From positions 1 through 45,965 of the forward strand of contig CBFCZU010000005.1 of assembly GCA_965602635.1 (NCBI GenBank): a stretch of 45,965 bases of DNA, read 5' to 3'. Source of the stretch: CBFCZU01 sp965602635 (GTDB lineage: Bacteria > Planctomycetota > Phycisphaerae > SM23-33). Both the position numbers and the translations under genes were made by a program. The notes under the pieces are model-generated. The model saw only the letters and a list, made by a program, of their open reading frames with translations. It was not told where the DNA came from and searched no databases. Of the stretch, positions 8,475-17,609 are shown piece after piece. Position 1 is the first letter of the stretch. Every line of letters starts with the position of its first letter.

Positions 8475-9521
8475 TTATTCAAAGAAGTCCAGCATGGCCT
8501 GCACGTCAAGGGCGTGCCCCGCGCCGGGTGTGACGATCAGTCTGACGTTGCCCTCGGCACCGGCGGCGGCGTAGATCTCCTCCGCCTCGGCGATGAGGCT
8601 CGGCACGCCCTCGTTGTAGGCGGCGGCGTAGTTATCCCCACCCGGCTCGTTCAGGCAGGGAGTGTCCATCTCGCCATAGTGGATCGCCAGCGGGCGGGGC
8701 GCGTTGAGCCCCGCGACGTCGCTGCGCTCCATCCAGTCGCATATCCCCGGCACGCAGTGGGCCGGGCCGTTGTAGCAGCGGCAGAAGTGCAGCGCAAACG
8801 AGCCGGAGCTGCCGCTGGCGAAGATCCGCTCGACCCGCTCGCTGAAGACCGGATAGGCCAGCGCCAGGTCGCCGCCGTAGGACAGCCCCGCCGCGAAGAC
8901 GCTCTGGACGGACATGGCCTCGGTCAGCCAGTTCTCCCAGCGGAGCAGGTCGTCCACGTTCTCGCCCACGACCGTGCGGCCGCGGACGAAGGCGTCCATC
9001 ACGTATGAGAAGTGCATGCTCTGCTCGTAGTCGAGGCGATAGCCCCTCCGCCCGGCCGAGATGTCGCGCAGGACGCCGAAGCCGCGGTGGATCGGCAGCA
9101 GCACGACGAAGCCGGCCTTGGCCAGCTCGAGGGCGAATGCGTTGTACCCGTCGCGCGCCAGCCCGAGGGGCCCCTCTGCCTTGCCGACGCTGTGGCCGTG
9201 GATGGCCATGACCGCCGTCGCGCGCCGGCTCGCAGTAGCGGGTTCGAGCAGATACGCCGGGACGGTCAGGTCGCCTCCGACCTCCATGACGAGCGCCTTG
9301 ACCACGACGCCCTCGTGCGTGGCCTGGCGCAGCTCGGTAACGCGCCCGGGCGCATGAGGCGGCGACTCGACGGCCAGCAGCTCGGCCAGCTTGGCCTTGC
9401 ACTTCTCGCGCCACGGCTCGAACTCGCCGCCGACGTTCTTGTACGAAAGTTCTCGCCGGCCCTCGGCGTGGCGGAACCGTAGCTTCAACTCGGCCGATTC
9501 GATCAGAAAGCTGCTCTCCAC
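8475..9521 (-). CDS. Alpha/beta-hydrolase-fold esterase-like protein
   Basis: A 348-residue alpha/beta hydrolase of the acetyl-xylan-esterase/dienelactone-hydrolase type. The nucleophile elbow is GLSYG (Ser214), the acid is Asp286 in GEMD, and the base is His336 in GAGH. An oxyanion-loop-like HGHS is at 108-111. No signal peptide is seen, so it probably acts on a small ester or lactone in the cytoplasm. The start is taken as GTG at 9521, because AAGGAGG lies six bases upstream; residues further up do not match the family. It is the last gene of the ten-gene catabolic operon, 29 bases after the enolase-superfamily gene, and may remove an acyl group or open a lactone of the pathway substrate. 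Confidence 0.8.
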   Translation of the reverse strand: MESSFLIESAELKLRFRHAEGRRELSYKNVGGEFEPWREKCKAKLAELLAVESPPHAPGRVTELRQATHEGVVVKALVMEVGGDLTVPAYLLEPATASRRATAVMAIHGHSVGKAEGPLGLARDGYNAFALELAKAGFVVLLPIHRGFGVLRDISAGRRGYRLDYEQSMHFSYVMDAFVRGRTVVGENVDDLLRWENWLTEAMSVQSVFAAGLSYGGDLALAYPVFSERVERIFASGSSGSFALHFCRCYNGPAHCVPGICDWMERSDVAGLNAPRPLAIHYGEMDTPCLNEPGGDNYAAAYNEGVPSLIAEAEEIYAAAGAEGNVRLIVTPGAGHALDVQAMLDFFE

Positions 9522-9550
9522 GATTAGCCTCCTTCCGGCCCGCGGGGCCG

Positions 9551-10699
9551 TCACATCATCAGTTTGTGCCCGCTGTCGTCGCGGCCGTCGCGGTCGTAGC
9601 ACCGGCCCCAGATGAGCTTCATTCCGAACCCCGGCGCGTCGGGCACGCGCAGCATCCCCTCGGCCAGCCCGTAGCCGCTCGTGTCCACGCCCTCGGTCTC
9701 GTCTATGACGCCCTCAAGCGGCGTGGCGCCGCCCAGCCCGGCCAGGAGCTGCGCCCCGTAATTGGTCTTCAGCCCCAGGTCGAACGAATGCGGCGACAGG
9801 CCCAGCCCGGCGGCAATGGCACGGGGCGCCAGCCGCCGCCAACGAGTGAAACCGTAGCCCTCGATGTCCAGGTTGAGGATGTCCACCAGCCCCTCGCCCG
9901 CCAGGGCCAGAAGCTGCTCCACGTCCGCCTTCGACTCGCCTTCGGTGACGGTCGTGGCGGGGTGGAGGCTCTCGATCATCGCCCGCAGCCGTAGCAGGTC
10001 GTCGCGGTTCTCGTGGAAGGGCTCCTCGATCGTGTATAGGTCGCAGTCGGCCACGGCCTCGAAGTAGCGCAGGAAGTCATCGCAGGAGTACGAGTTATTC
10101 GCATCGACCATGATCTGGCAGTCGGGGAAGCTTTCGCGGACGGCGCGCGTGACCTCGACGTCGCGGGCCAGTCCCTCGGCCGGCTGCATCCACCGGTGCC
10201 CACGCCCGATCTTAATCTTGAAGCCGCGGTAGCCAAGCTGCCAGTCCTGCCGGCAGTGCTCCAGCACCACCGCCACGCCGCCGGGATGGAAGGCGGGGGT
10301 GATGTCGTCCATGTAGGTGGCGGCCCCGTAAACCGGCACGTCCCGCTCGCCTCGGGCGCCGAGCATCTTGTGAACCGGCAGGCCGAGGATCGCCCCGGCC
10401 AGGTCGTGCAGGGCGAAGTCCAGGGCCACGGCCTCGTCGGCGATGACGCCCTCGGCCGGATCGAACAGCTCCGAGAGGCGCCTGCCGACCAGCTCCGGCG
10501 TCCGCTCCGGGCGGAGGCGGCAGACGCCCCACCCGCTGGCGCCCCGGTCGGTGACGATCTCGCGCACCAGCAGCTCGCGCCCGTAGCCGTGCTCCTCGAA
10601 GATGGCGTTGCGCCCCAGGAGCCTCGGCCAGCGGGTGCGGATCTTCCGGGTCCTGATCTCGGCGACGACGTGCTTCTCCAGCTCGCCCATATCGGACAC
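9551..10699 (-). CDS. Enolase-superfamily (mandelate racemase/sugar-acid dehydratase) protein
   Basis: A protein of about 382 residues with the complete mandelate-racemase-type active site. It has the KIK pair (Lys161, Lys163), metal ligands Asp199 in VDAN, Glu225 in IEEP and Glu253 in TEGES, and His304 in LSPHSFD. Such enzymes abstract a proton next to a carboxylate, and many dehydrate sugar acids such as galactonate or fuconate. The start is uncertain: GTG at 10699, ATG at 10690, or TTG at 10705, which overlaps the kinase stop and best suits the GGGAG five bases upstream. It is translationally linked to the FGGY kinase. Cytoplasmic dehydratase of the same pathway is the likely role. Confidence 0.85.
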   Translation of the reverse strand: MSDMGELEKHVVAEIRTRKIRTRWPRLLGRNAIFEEHGYGRELLVREIVTDRGASGWGVCRLRPERTPELVGRRLSELFDPAEGVIADEAVALDFALHDLAGAILGLPVHKMLGARGERDVPVYGAATYMDDITPAFHPGGVAVVLEHCRQDWQLGYRGFKIKIGRGHRWMQPAEGLARDVEVTRAVRESFPDCQIMVDANNSYSCDDFLRYFEAVADCDLYTIEEPFHENRDDLLRLRAMIESLHPATTVTEGESKADVEQLLALAGEGLVDILNLDIEGYGFTRWRRLAPRAIAAGLGLSPHSFDLGLKTNYGAQLLAGLGGATPLEGVIDETEGVDTSGYGLAEGMLRVPDAPGFGMKLIWGRCYDRDGRDDSGHKLMM

Positions 10700-10701
10700 G
10701 C

Positions 10702-12165
10702 TCAATGACTCTCCCTTCCGGCCGGCGGTCGCGGCAGCTCGGCGAGGTACTGTTCGAGGATGCGTCGGTACTGCGCAGCGGCTGGCCCGGGAGTCACCAC
10801 TCGCACGTCCGGGGCCATTTCCTCCGACAGGCCGGCGAGGTTGGCATCGGCCTCGACCATACTGCGGGCGACCACGGCCGCGCCCAGGGCGCTTGTCTCG
10901 GCCTCGGTGGTGCAACTGATGGGCAGGCCGGTCATGTCGGCGATGATCTGCGGCGTTAACTTGCTGGCGGCCGCCCCGCCGCACATCACCAGCCGCTCGA
11001 CAGGCAGGCCCGCACCGGTGACGAAGCCCAGGTACCTGCTCAGCTCGCAGGCCAGCCCCTCCACCACGGCCCGGAGGATGTGGGCGGGGGTGTGCGAGAG
11101 CCTCAGCCCGTCCAGCCGCCCCGGCGTGCCGCGAGGCAGACCCGCCCCGCCGCCGGCGACAAGCAGCGGGCGGAAGCGCAGGCCCTCGCTGCCGGGCGGG
11201 ACGCTCTGCATCATCCCGTCCAGGTCGGCGCCCTCGGCCAGTCCAAGCGTCCTGGCCGCCCAGGACAGCGACGAGCCGCCGTTGGTCAGCGAGAACATCT
11301 GCCCGTAGAGCCCGGCCACCGGGTGGGTGCAGACGAAGGCGGCGTCGATCACCGGGCGGGCGAGCTGCCCCACCACCGCCAGCAGGACCCAGGCGGTGCC
11401 GGCCCCGAACATGACGTCTCCGGCGTGGACCGCTCCGCAGCCGATCGCGGCGGCGTACTGGTCGTGCATGGCCGGGGAGACGGGTATGCCCGCCGGCAGT
11501 GAGGTCCGCCCGGCCACGTCGGCGAGCAGCCCGCCGGCGGGGCTGTCGGCCGGCAGCAGGTCCGGCAGGCGATCGGCCGTGATGCCCAGGCGGTCCAGCA
11601 TGTCCGGGTCGGCGGCGCCCAGGGCGGGGTTGTACATCATGCAAAGCGCCAGCGAGGTGGCGTCGTGAGCGGCCCGGCCGCTGAGGCGGGCGACGATCGT
11701 GTCTCCGACGTGGGCGACGCGGTTGGGCGCGGCCAGTAGCTCGGGGTGCTGGTCGCTGATGCGGAGCACCTGCCCGACGGCGATGCCGCTCCGCCCGCAG
11801 CCGATGCGCTCGGCGAACCAGTCGCCGCCCAGCTCGGCGGTGAGCTTTTCGTCCCAGGGCTTTCCCCGCCCGTCGAGCCAACTGATGACCGGCCCGAGGG
11901 GCCTGCCTTCGGCGTCGGTGAAGAGCATCGCCCCGCCCTGGGCCGAGACGCCCACGGCGCGGACGCCCGACAGGTCGTTGCCGGCGGCCAGGCGCCCTAT
12001 CGCCGCCAGCGTCGCCCGCCAGATGTCCTCGATGTCCTGCTCGACGCCGTCGGCCCCGACGTGCTCCAGGCCGACCGGCTCGCTGCCGACGGCGACGACC
12101 GAACCGTCCTCCCCGGCCAGCAGGGCCTTGACGTTGGTGGTTCCCAGGTCGAGCCCGAGCAGCAT
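10702..12165 (-). CDS. FGGY-family carbohydrate kinase
   Basis: A 487-residue sugar kinase of the FGGY family, close in look to xylulokinase. The N-terminal ATP-binding motif is DLGTTNVKA (6-14). ISWLDGRG lies at 94-101, the catalytic base is Asp235 in HDQY, and the second nucleotide-binding region is MCGGAAASKL. It phosphorylates a ketose or related polyol with ATP. The substrate is not fixed by motif; xylulose-, fuculose-, ribulose- or AI-2-like compounds are all possible in this family. The isomerase gene directly upstream ends three bases before its start, a typical isomerase-kinase pair. Confidence 0.88.
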   Translation of the reverse strand: MLLGLDLGTTNVKALLAGEDGSVVAVGSEPVGLEHVGADGVEQDIEDIWRATLAAIGRLAAGNDLSGVRAVGVSAQGGAMLFTDAEGRPLGPVISWLDGRGKPWDEKLTAELGGDWFAERIGCGRSGIAVGQVLRISDQHPELLAAPNRVAHVGDTIVARLSGRAAHDATSLALCMMYNPALGAADPDMLDRLGITADRLPDLLPADSPAGGLLADVAGRTSLPAGIPVSPAMHDQYAAAIGCGAVHAGDVMFGAGTAWVLLAVVGQLARPVIDAAFVCTHPVAGLYGQMFSLTNGGSSLSWAARTLGLAEGADLDGMMQSVPPGSEGLRFRPLLVAGGGAGLPRGTPGRLDGLRLSHTPAHILRAVVEGLACELSRYLGFVTGAGLPVERLVMCGGAAASKLTPQIIADMTGLPISCTTEAETSALGAAVVARSMVEADANLAGLSEEMAPDVRVVTPGPAAAQYRRILEQYLAELPRPPAGRESH

Positions 12166-12168
12166 GTG

Positions 12169-13578
12169 CTAGATCTCCACGTAGTCGGCGTCGAGGTATC
12201 CGGCCAGCAACTCCAGCTTCTCCCGCGCGTCGCCGTAGCAGACGGCCAGGTGGTGCGGGCCGCCGGCGGCGGCGTAGGCGGTGAGGAAGTCGCGGACGTC
12301 GCCCTCCGGGGCCATCTTCGAGTGCGGCACGGCCAGGCCCGCCAGCGGGCCGAAGTCCAGAACCATCATCGGCGCGGCGATGATCCGCCAGCGCTGCCCG
12401 GCGGTGAGCGTCAGGGCGGTCAGCGTCGCCTCGCCCGGGCGGTAGTTGACGGCCAGGGCGAGCTGGCTGCCGCGAATCGGCACCAGCGACTCCTCCCGCC
12501 GGACCAGCGCCACCTTCCGGTCGGCCCGGGCCATGGCGGCGTTCGCCTCGCCCATGTGGCTGAGCAGGACGCTGTTGCCGCCGAAGTCGATGGTGAATAT
12601 CTCGCTGAAGCTCGCCGGCGGCTGGAGCCAGCCCAACAGGGCCGAGAAAGCCGCCGAGATCAGATCGCCCTCCCCGCCGAAGCCGACGCCCTCGGCCAGC
12701 AGGCGGCTGGCGGCGACGAAGGGGATCGTCTCCGTGCGGTCGTCCTCCCCGAAGGCGAGGAACTGATAGGTGTATGCGTCGAGGCGGTAGTCGGCGACCA
12801 TGCCGCGCAGGGCCACCTCGGCGCGGGCGGCGTCGGCAAGGTTCTCGTCGGTCGCCTCCGGGGCGACGTCGTAGAGCTTGCGATACTCGGCCGAGAGCCT
12901 GCCCACCTCGGCGGCGTCGGCCTCGGCCGCCCGTCGGTTGAACTCGGCCACCGAAAGCGCCTGCCACGCGCAGCCCAGCGTCGTCGCCAGGTGCGTCGTG
13001 TCCAGGCCGAAGTCGCCCATGCCGCTGAAGGGATATCCGATCAGCCCGATGCGGTAGCGACGGAGTCTCTCGGCCCCGGCGGCCGCCCGCAGCACGCCGG
13101 CCAGCTCATCCGCCGCACCGGGGTCGTCGAGGTGGCTGGTGACGTAGGCGAACGGCACGCCAGAGCGGATCAGCACGTTGCACAGGTCGTGCGTGCCGTG
13201 CACGCCGTGGTTGGCGGTCAGCTCCTCGACGCCGTATGACTCGTCAACGGAGTAAAGCTCCTGTGTGTTCCAGACGACGATCGGCAGGCGGGTGGCCTTC
13301 AGGGCCGGGGCGCTGGACAGGCTGGTGGAATAGGTCAGCAGGACGACCAGCAGGACGTCCACGCCCTCGGCCTCGCAGGCCGCCACCGCCCGCTCGATGT
13401 CCTCCCGGGTGAAGACCGCGCCGTCGAAGCGCACGTCGGCCACCTCGGCCAGGGCAGGCAGGATCCGCTCACGCACGAACCGCTCACGCCCCTGGCGGAT
13501 CTCCGGGCCCGAGGTCTCGTAAAACTCCAGCGTCAGTCCCAGCAGTCCGACCTTCAACCGATCGCCTTGACCAGACAT
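12169..13578 (-). CDS. L-arabinose/L-fucose isomerase-like sugar isomerase
   Basis: A 469-residue protein of the AraA/FucI fold. The metal-site region GGEGD (301-305, Glu303), then HMGE (341-344) and a late PHH (441-443) line up with the manganese ligands of L-arabinose isomerase (GEGDW, HMLE, His). It would interconvert an aldose and a ketose. The ATG at 13578 is supported by AAGGAGC seven bases upstream. It lies between the creatininase-family gene (16-base gap) and the FGGY kinase (3-base gap). Isomerise-then-phosphorylate is the likely first pair of pathway steps. The actual sugar is unknown. Confidence 0.8.
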   Translation of the reverse strand: MSGQGDRLKVGLLGLTLEFYETSGPEIRQGRERFVRERILPALAEVADVRFDGAVFTREDIERAVAACEAEGVDVLLVVLLTYSTSLSSAPALKATRLPIVVWNTQELYSVDESYGVEELTANHGVHGTHDLCNVLIRSGVPFAYVTSHLDDPGAADELAGVLRAAAGAERLRRYRIGLIGYPFSGMGDFGLDTTHLATTLGCAWQALSVAEFNRRAAEADAAEVGRLSAEYRKLYDVAPEATDENLADAARAEVALRGMVADYRLDAYTYQFLAFGEDDRTETIPFVAASRLLAEGVGFGGEGDLISAAFSALLGWLQPPASFSEIFTIDFGGNSVLLSHMGEANAAMARADRKVALVRREESLVPIRGSQLALAVNYRPGEATLTALTLTAGQRWRIIAAPMMVLDFGPLAGLAVPHSKMAPEGDVRDFLTAYAAAGGPHHLAVCYGDAREKLELLAGYLDADYVEI

Positions 13579-13594
13579 GGCTTGCTCCTTGTCG

Positions 13595-14395
13595 CTAGTT
13601 GCCCGCCTCGTCGGGCAGGTCCTTGACAAAAGGCTCGAGGAACTCCGGCGGCACCGGCCTGGCCAGCAGGTCGTTGAACAGCTCGGCCAGGACCGAGGCA
13701 TGAATCTCCAGCATCCGCTCGCCCAGCTCGGCGGTCGCGGCGGTCGCCCGGCCGATGACGCCGTCGGGCACGGAGGCGATGCTGGGCATGCAGAAGACGC
13801 CGTCCCTGCCCCGAAGAGACGCAAAGGCGAACCGCTCGCCCCAGAGGTCGTCAGGCCCGTCCACCGCCTTGCTCATGTCCACCAGCTCGGGGTGCGCCGC
13901 GAGCATCATGGCCGTCTCTATCAGCCCGGCGTGGCCGACCTGCTGGCCGGCGGCCTGCTCGACCTGCTCGGCGGCCATCGCGTACGGGCAGGCGTCAACG
14001 TACATCGCCCGGGCGCCCTCGCTCCACACGCGCCACAGCGCCAGTTGGGTCGCCGGCATGTTGCCGTGCCCCTGGACGAAGACGATCCTGCGGAAGCCGA
14101 TGCCGTGCACGTCGCGGGCGATGTCGGCGAGCTTCTCCAGCAGCGTCGCCGGCGCTACCCCCGCCGACGCCAGCGGTCGGGCCCACTCCACCAGGCTGTA
14201 ATCGACGGTCGGGAATACCACCACCCGCCCCTCGTCGCTTCCGGCCGCCGCACGGGCGACCATCGCCTCCACCAGCAGGCTGTCCGTGCCGCATGGCAGG
14301 TGCGGGCCGTGGGCCTCGAAAGACCCCATCGGGATCACCGCGACGCCGTCGGCGGCGCGACGCAGATCGACGTAGCTGACTTTCCGGGCGTCCAT
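13595..14395 (-). CDS. Creatininase-family amidohydrolase
   Basis: A 266-residue member of the creatinine amidohydrolase fold. The metal ligands are visible: Glu27 and His29 in EAHGPHLP, Asp38 in GTD, His110 in QGHGN, and Glu160 in GLIET. The family cleaves cyclic or linear amides in small molecules (creatinine, mycofactocin precursor, formamides). In a sugar cluster it could cut an N-acyl or amide bond of a modified sugar, but this is inference. It is probably cytoplasmic, with no signal peptide. It sits mid-operon, 31 bases after the NagB-like gene. Confidence 0.85.
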   Translation of the reverse strand: MDARKVSYVDLRRAADGVAVIPMGSFEAHGPHLPCGTDSLLVEAMVARAAAGSDEGRVVVFPTVDYSLVEWARPLASAGVAPATLLEKLADIARDVHGIGFRRIVFVQGHGNMPATQLALWRVWSEGARAMYVDACPYAMAAEQVEQAAGQQVGHAGLIETAMMLAAHPELVDMSKAVDGPDDLWGERFAFASLRGRDGVFCMPSIASVPDGVIGRATAATAELGERMLEIHASVLAELFNDLLARPVPPEFLEPFVKDLPDEAGN

Positions 14396-14426
14396 TTCCT
14401 CACCTCCCCAGCCGACCGGCGGCGGC

Positions 14427-15374
14427 CTATATGGGAATCCTCCGCTCGCTTGTCTCGGCCGAGCAGTCGGCGGCGACCATGCCCGAGAGGACCATCTCGG
14501 CGTTGAGCACTTGCAGGATGCTCGCCGGCACGCGCGGCGTCACCGGCCCGTGGGCCGCCAGGCGGACGATGAACCGCTGCCAGACCGATTCGCCGGCGCG
14601 GAAGCCGTTCCAGGAGCTCGCCCGCGCCGCCCCGGCCACGTCCTTCGGACCGATGGTCGCAGCCTTGGGCGGCACCCACGACCAGTCGCCGGCGCTGCCC
14701 GCGTCGGCGTAGAGGCAGTTCTGGCAGATGGTGATCGGGTGCAGATCGACGATCCTGGCCCCGACCTGGAGGAAGGCGTCGACATCGTCGCCGAACTCGG
14801 CCCCGACGTGCGGCTCGAAGAAGGCGATGTGCCCCGCCCAGCCGACGCCGCCGTAGCAGACGTCGGCCCCGCCCATGTCGTCGATCATCCGGGAGTAGTC
14901 GTTGACGTTGTCGGTGGAGGGGAAGTGTATCTGCTCGTCCGGCATCCGCAGCTTCGGGTCGATCCGGTCGAAGAGGTCGTGGTGCATCCAGTACTGGAAG
15001 CCGCCCTTCCAGCCCTTCGGGGCCGTGTTGCCGTCCTGGTCGGCGTACTCGTCCATGTTGAAGGTGTGAACGTGTTTGCAGGAGATGCCCAGCTCGTTGA
15101 TCATCGCCGCCACGAAGGCGTATTGCGGGTTCGGGGCGGGCAGGATCATGACGTACTTGTCGCGCCCTTCCTCCAGGCTCCGCTTGATGCCGGCGACGAT
15201 GTCCAGGACGAAGCCGAACTGAAACGCCGTCTCGTCCTCGATGACGCGAATCCTGAAGTTTGCGTTCGGGTGCTTGCAGATGTCCTCCTTCCTGATCCGC
15301 CTGACCCGCTCGCAGACGGCCTTGTCGCGGAAGGGAAGGAACTTCGCCAGGTCGTATTCGAACGCCGCCGACAT
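14427..15374 (-). CDS. Glucosamine-6-phosphate deaminase-like (NagB-fold) protein
   Basis: A 315-residue NagB-like protein. The FNMDEY motif (105-110, Asp108) matches the NagB motif containing the catalytic aspartate 72 of the E. coli enzyme, and GGVGWAGHIAFFEP (175-188) matches the second active-site loop. In E. coli that loop reads GVGNDGHIAFNEP, so the aspartate before Gly-His is replaced here by Ala180, while His182 and Glu187 remain. It may isomerise or deaminate an altered sugar phosphate rather than act as a standard GlcN6P deaminase. The C-terminal part is longer than in NagB. It lies between the Gfo/Idh/MocA and creatininase genes. Confidence 0.8.
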   Translation of the reverse strand: MSAAFEYDLAKFLPFRDKAVCERVRRIRKEDICKHPNANFRIRVIEDETAFQFGFVLDIVAGIKRSLEEGRDKYVMILPAPNPQYAFVAAMINELGISCKHVHTFNMDEYADQDGNTAPKGWKGGFQYWMHHDLFDRIDPKLRMPDEQIHFPSTDNVNDYSRMIDDMGGADVCYGGVGWAGHIAFFEPHVGAEFGDDVDAFLQVGARIVDLHPITICQNCLYADAGSAGDWSWVPPKAATIGPKDVAGAARASSWNGFRAGESVWQRFIVRLAAHGPVTPRVPASILQVLNAEMVLSGMVAADCSAETSERRIPI

Positions 15375-15395
15375 GCCGGTCTCCTTTTCGCGCCC

Positions 15396-16541
15396 CTATC
15401 GGGGCTGGGGCAGCTCGACCCAGGTTTGCCTCTCCGCCGACTCGCGGACGGCCTCGAGGACGCGCTGCATGTGCAACCCTTCGGCCAGCGAAGGGCTGGC
15501 CCCGGTCCCGTCGGCGACGGCCTGCAGGAACGAGTGCAGGCTGTGGACGTGGCTGCGGATCCACCCGATGGCGAACTTCGGCCCGGGGAATTTTCCGCCG
15601 GGGGCGGGGTATCTCTGGACGGCGGCGATTCTCTGCCAGCCGGCGCACCCGCCCAGATCGCCGTCGGGCAGCCGGGCGTCATAGACCTCCAGGTAGTTGG
15701 GCTGCATGCAGTTGAACGCGATCCCCCCGCCCCGCCCGTGGATCTCGAAGCGCAGCTCGTCCTCGGTCCCGGTGGCGATCTTGCTGGCCTCGACACTGCC
15801 TATCGCCCCGTCGGCGCTCCGCAGCAGCATCACCGCCACGTCCTCCACGTCGATGGTCATCATCTCGCCGGGCTTGTCGAGGTTGGGGCGCTCGGCCGCC
15901 CATATCCGGCTGGCGCAGTTTACCTCACTGAACGGGCCGATCAGGTGCCACAGCAGGTCGAGCACGTGCGAGCCGAGATCGCGGATCACCCCCCCGCCGG
16001 CCGCAGCCGTGGACTTCCAGTTCACCGCCTTGTCCGGATCGACGCTGCCTCCGTGCAGATATGCCGCCCGGAAGTGCGTCACCGGGCCCAGGAAGCCTTC
16101 GTCGATGAGCTGCCTGGCCCTGAGCGTCGCCGGGAAGAACCGGAACTGAAGCGCCACCTGGGCCGTGCCCTTGTAGCCGCCCAGCATCCCCGCCAGCTCG
16201 TCGCCCTCGGCGAGGCTGGCCGTAACCGGTTTGTCAACGTAGATGTGCTTGCCCGCCTCGACGGCGGCCTTGAGGGCGGGAAAGTGGTGCTGGTTCGGCG
16301 TGCAGACGTGGACCACGTCCACGTCGGTGGCGGTGATGGCCTCGGCCGGGCTTGTGGTGCAGCGCTCGAACCCGCCTGCCTCCATGGCGGCCCGGGCCAG
16401 CTCCTCACTCGCCTCGCAGACCACTTTCATCCGGCACTGGGCGGCAGGCGGATTGTAGTACAGCGGGATGCACTGATGGGCGAACGTGTGCGTCTTGCCC
16501 ATGAAGCCGAAGCCCAGCACGCTGATGCCCAATGTCTTCAC
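15396..16541 (-). CDS. Gfo/Idh/MocA-family oxidoreductase
   Basis: A 381-residue NAD(P)-dependent sugar oxidoreductase. The Rossmann loop reads GFGFMG (10-15), and the signature DKP (Lys104-Pro105) replaces the usual EKP. The substrate-domain motif runs Asp188, His192, Asp195 in IRDLGSHVLD. Family members oxidise or reduce a hydroxyl of a sugar, inositol or sugar nucleotide. An HxFPALKAAVEAGKH stretch is typical. The gene starts 29 bases after the amidohydrolase gene and ends 21 bases before the NagB-like gene, well inside the operon. Confidence 0.9.
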   Translation of the reverse strand: MKTLGISVLGFGFMGKTHTFAHQCIPLYYNPPAAQCRMKVVCEASEELARAAMEAGGFERCTTSPAEAITATDVDVVHVCTPNQHHFPALKAAVEAGKHIYVDKPVTASLAEGDELAGMLGGYKGTAQVALQFRFFPATLRARQLIDEGFLGPVTHFRAAYLHGGSVDPDKAVNWKSTAAAGGGVIRDLGSHVLDLLWHLIGPFSEVNCASRIWAAERPNLDKPGEMMTIDVEDVAVMLLRSADGAIGSVEASKIATGTEDELRFEIHGRGGGIAFNCMQPNYLEVYDARLPDGDLGGCAGWQRIAAVQRYPAPGGKFPGPKFAIGWIRSHVHSLHSFLQAVADGTGASPSLAEGLHMQRVLEAVRESAERQTWVELPQPR

Positions 16542-16570
16542 ACCCGGTTCCTCCCGGCAGCGGGCGCTGC

Positions 16571-17575
16571 CTACAGCACAGTCTCCAGCAGTCTCATTCC
16601 GTTGTCGTGAAATACGCCTTCCACGAAGTCGCGCCCCAGGGCAAGCCGCTCGACGGCCTTGCGGATCGCCCGCAGCTCCTCATACAGGAACGACGTGAAC
16701 GCGAGCTTCCGGTGGTCGTCGGATATGGACAGGTGCCACGGCACGGGCGTGACGTAGGTGTACTGGTCGTTGATCTCCACGCTCTTGCCGGGGGCAAGGG
16801 CGATGGGGATGTCCGTCCCGTAGAGGATCCTCTCGGGCGGGAAGACGCGGAAGGTATGCTCCAGCACCTCCCAGTTGTTGAGCATCGCCAGGTCCACGTA
16901 CAGGTTGGGCAGGTCGCCGAGGCGCTCGAGGTTCCCGACGACGTTCTTGAGGAAGTACGCCCGCCCGATGTGTGCCAGGACGATCCGGGCGCCGGGCCAG
17001 GCGGCGCACAACTCGGAAATCTGCCTCTGGTTGACCGCATCGGCCAACCGGGCCTTGCGCGGGATGTGCAGCATCACGATCAGCCCCAGCTCGTCGGCGA
17101 CGCGCATGATCGCCTCGGGCAGCATGTCGTGAATCTCGACCTGCTCGCGGTCCTGCTTGGCGACGTAGTCGAGGTAAGGCTTGAAGCCGAGGAAGCCGCG
17201 CTGGGTCACGTCGCTACGGACGGCCTTCGGGTCCTCGGCCGGGTCGATCAGCCGCAGCGGGAAGAAGCGCTTCCGGTCGCAGGCCTCGGCGACGTAGCGG
17301 TCGTTCTCGGCCTTGTCGTACTGGGGGTCCGGGTGGCCGAAGCAGACCGCCAGCGTCTCCCGGCCGGGGTAGAAATCGCCCAGGTCGCCCTTCAGGTCGT
17401 CCACGTCGTACTTGCTGACGGGGTGCCCGGCGACCGAGAAGGTCCGCCCCTCCGGCAGCGTCGCGGCGCTGAACACGTGGACGTGGAAATCCAGGACCCT
17501 GCCCGGCACGAAGTCGTCAAGCTCCTCGTTCCAGATCTTCAGGTTACGCTCGTGCCTTGTGGATTCCTGCCACAC
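16571..17575 (-). CDS. Amidohydrolase (amidohydrolase_2-type metal-dependent hydrolase)
   Basis: A TIM-barrel metal hydrolase of about 334 residues. The HVH motif at 31-33 follows strand 1. Later ligands are in MLHIPR, LAHIGR and the closing LYGTDIP with its aspartate. Relatives include decarboxylases and lactonases that act on small carboxylates or lactones. The start is set at GTG 17575 because AGAGGA precedes it; an ATG at 17623 overlaps the end of the aminotransferase gene and would add an unconserved tail. It lies 34 bases downstream of the aminotransferase gene. The substrate is unknown; lactone opening in the pathway is one reasonable guess. Confidence 0.82.
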   Translation of the reverse strand: MWQESTRHERNLKIWNEELDDFVPGRVLDFHVHVFSAATLPEGRTFSVAGHPVSKYDVDDLKGDLGDFYPGRETLAVCFGHPDPQYDKAENDRYVAEACDRKRFFPLRLIDPAEDPKAVRSDVTQRGFLGFKPYLDYVAKQDREQVEIHDMLPEAIMRVADELGLIVMLHIPRKARLADAVNQRQISELCAAWPGARIVLAHIGRAYFLKNVVGNLERLGDLPNLYVDLAMLNNWEVLEHTFRVFPPERILYGTDIPIALAPGKSVEINDQYTYVTPVPWHLSISDDHRKLAFTSFLYEELRAIRKAVERLALGRDFVEGVFHDNGMRLLETVL

Positions 17576-17609
17576 GCGCTTTTCCTCTTCTCGCCCGGCC
17601 GGCCCCGAC

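Noticed and set aside
9551..12967. A single 1138-codon minus frame across the kinase and isomerase genes
   Set aside because: Only the last 380 or so codons (enolase-superfamily) are real; the rest is an Arg/Gly-rich shadow of the kinase and isomerase frames.
11746..16610. Plus-strand open frames of about 500 and 700 codons (11746-13239, 14511-16610)
   Set aside because: Antisense to well-supported isomerase, NagB-like and Gfo/Idh/MocA genes; no family resemblance.
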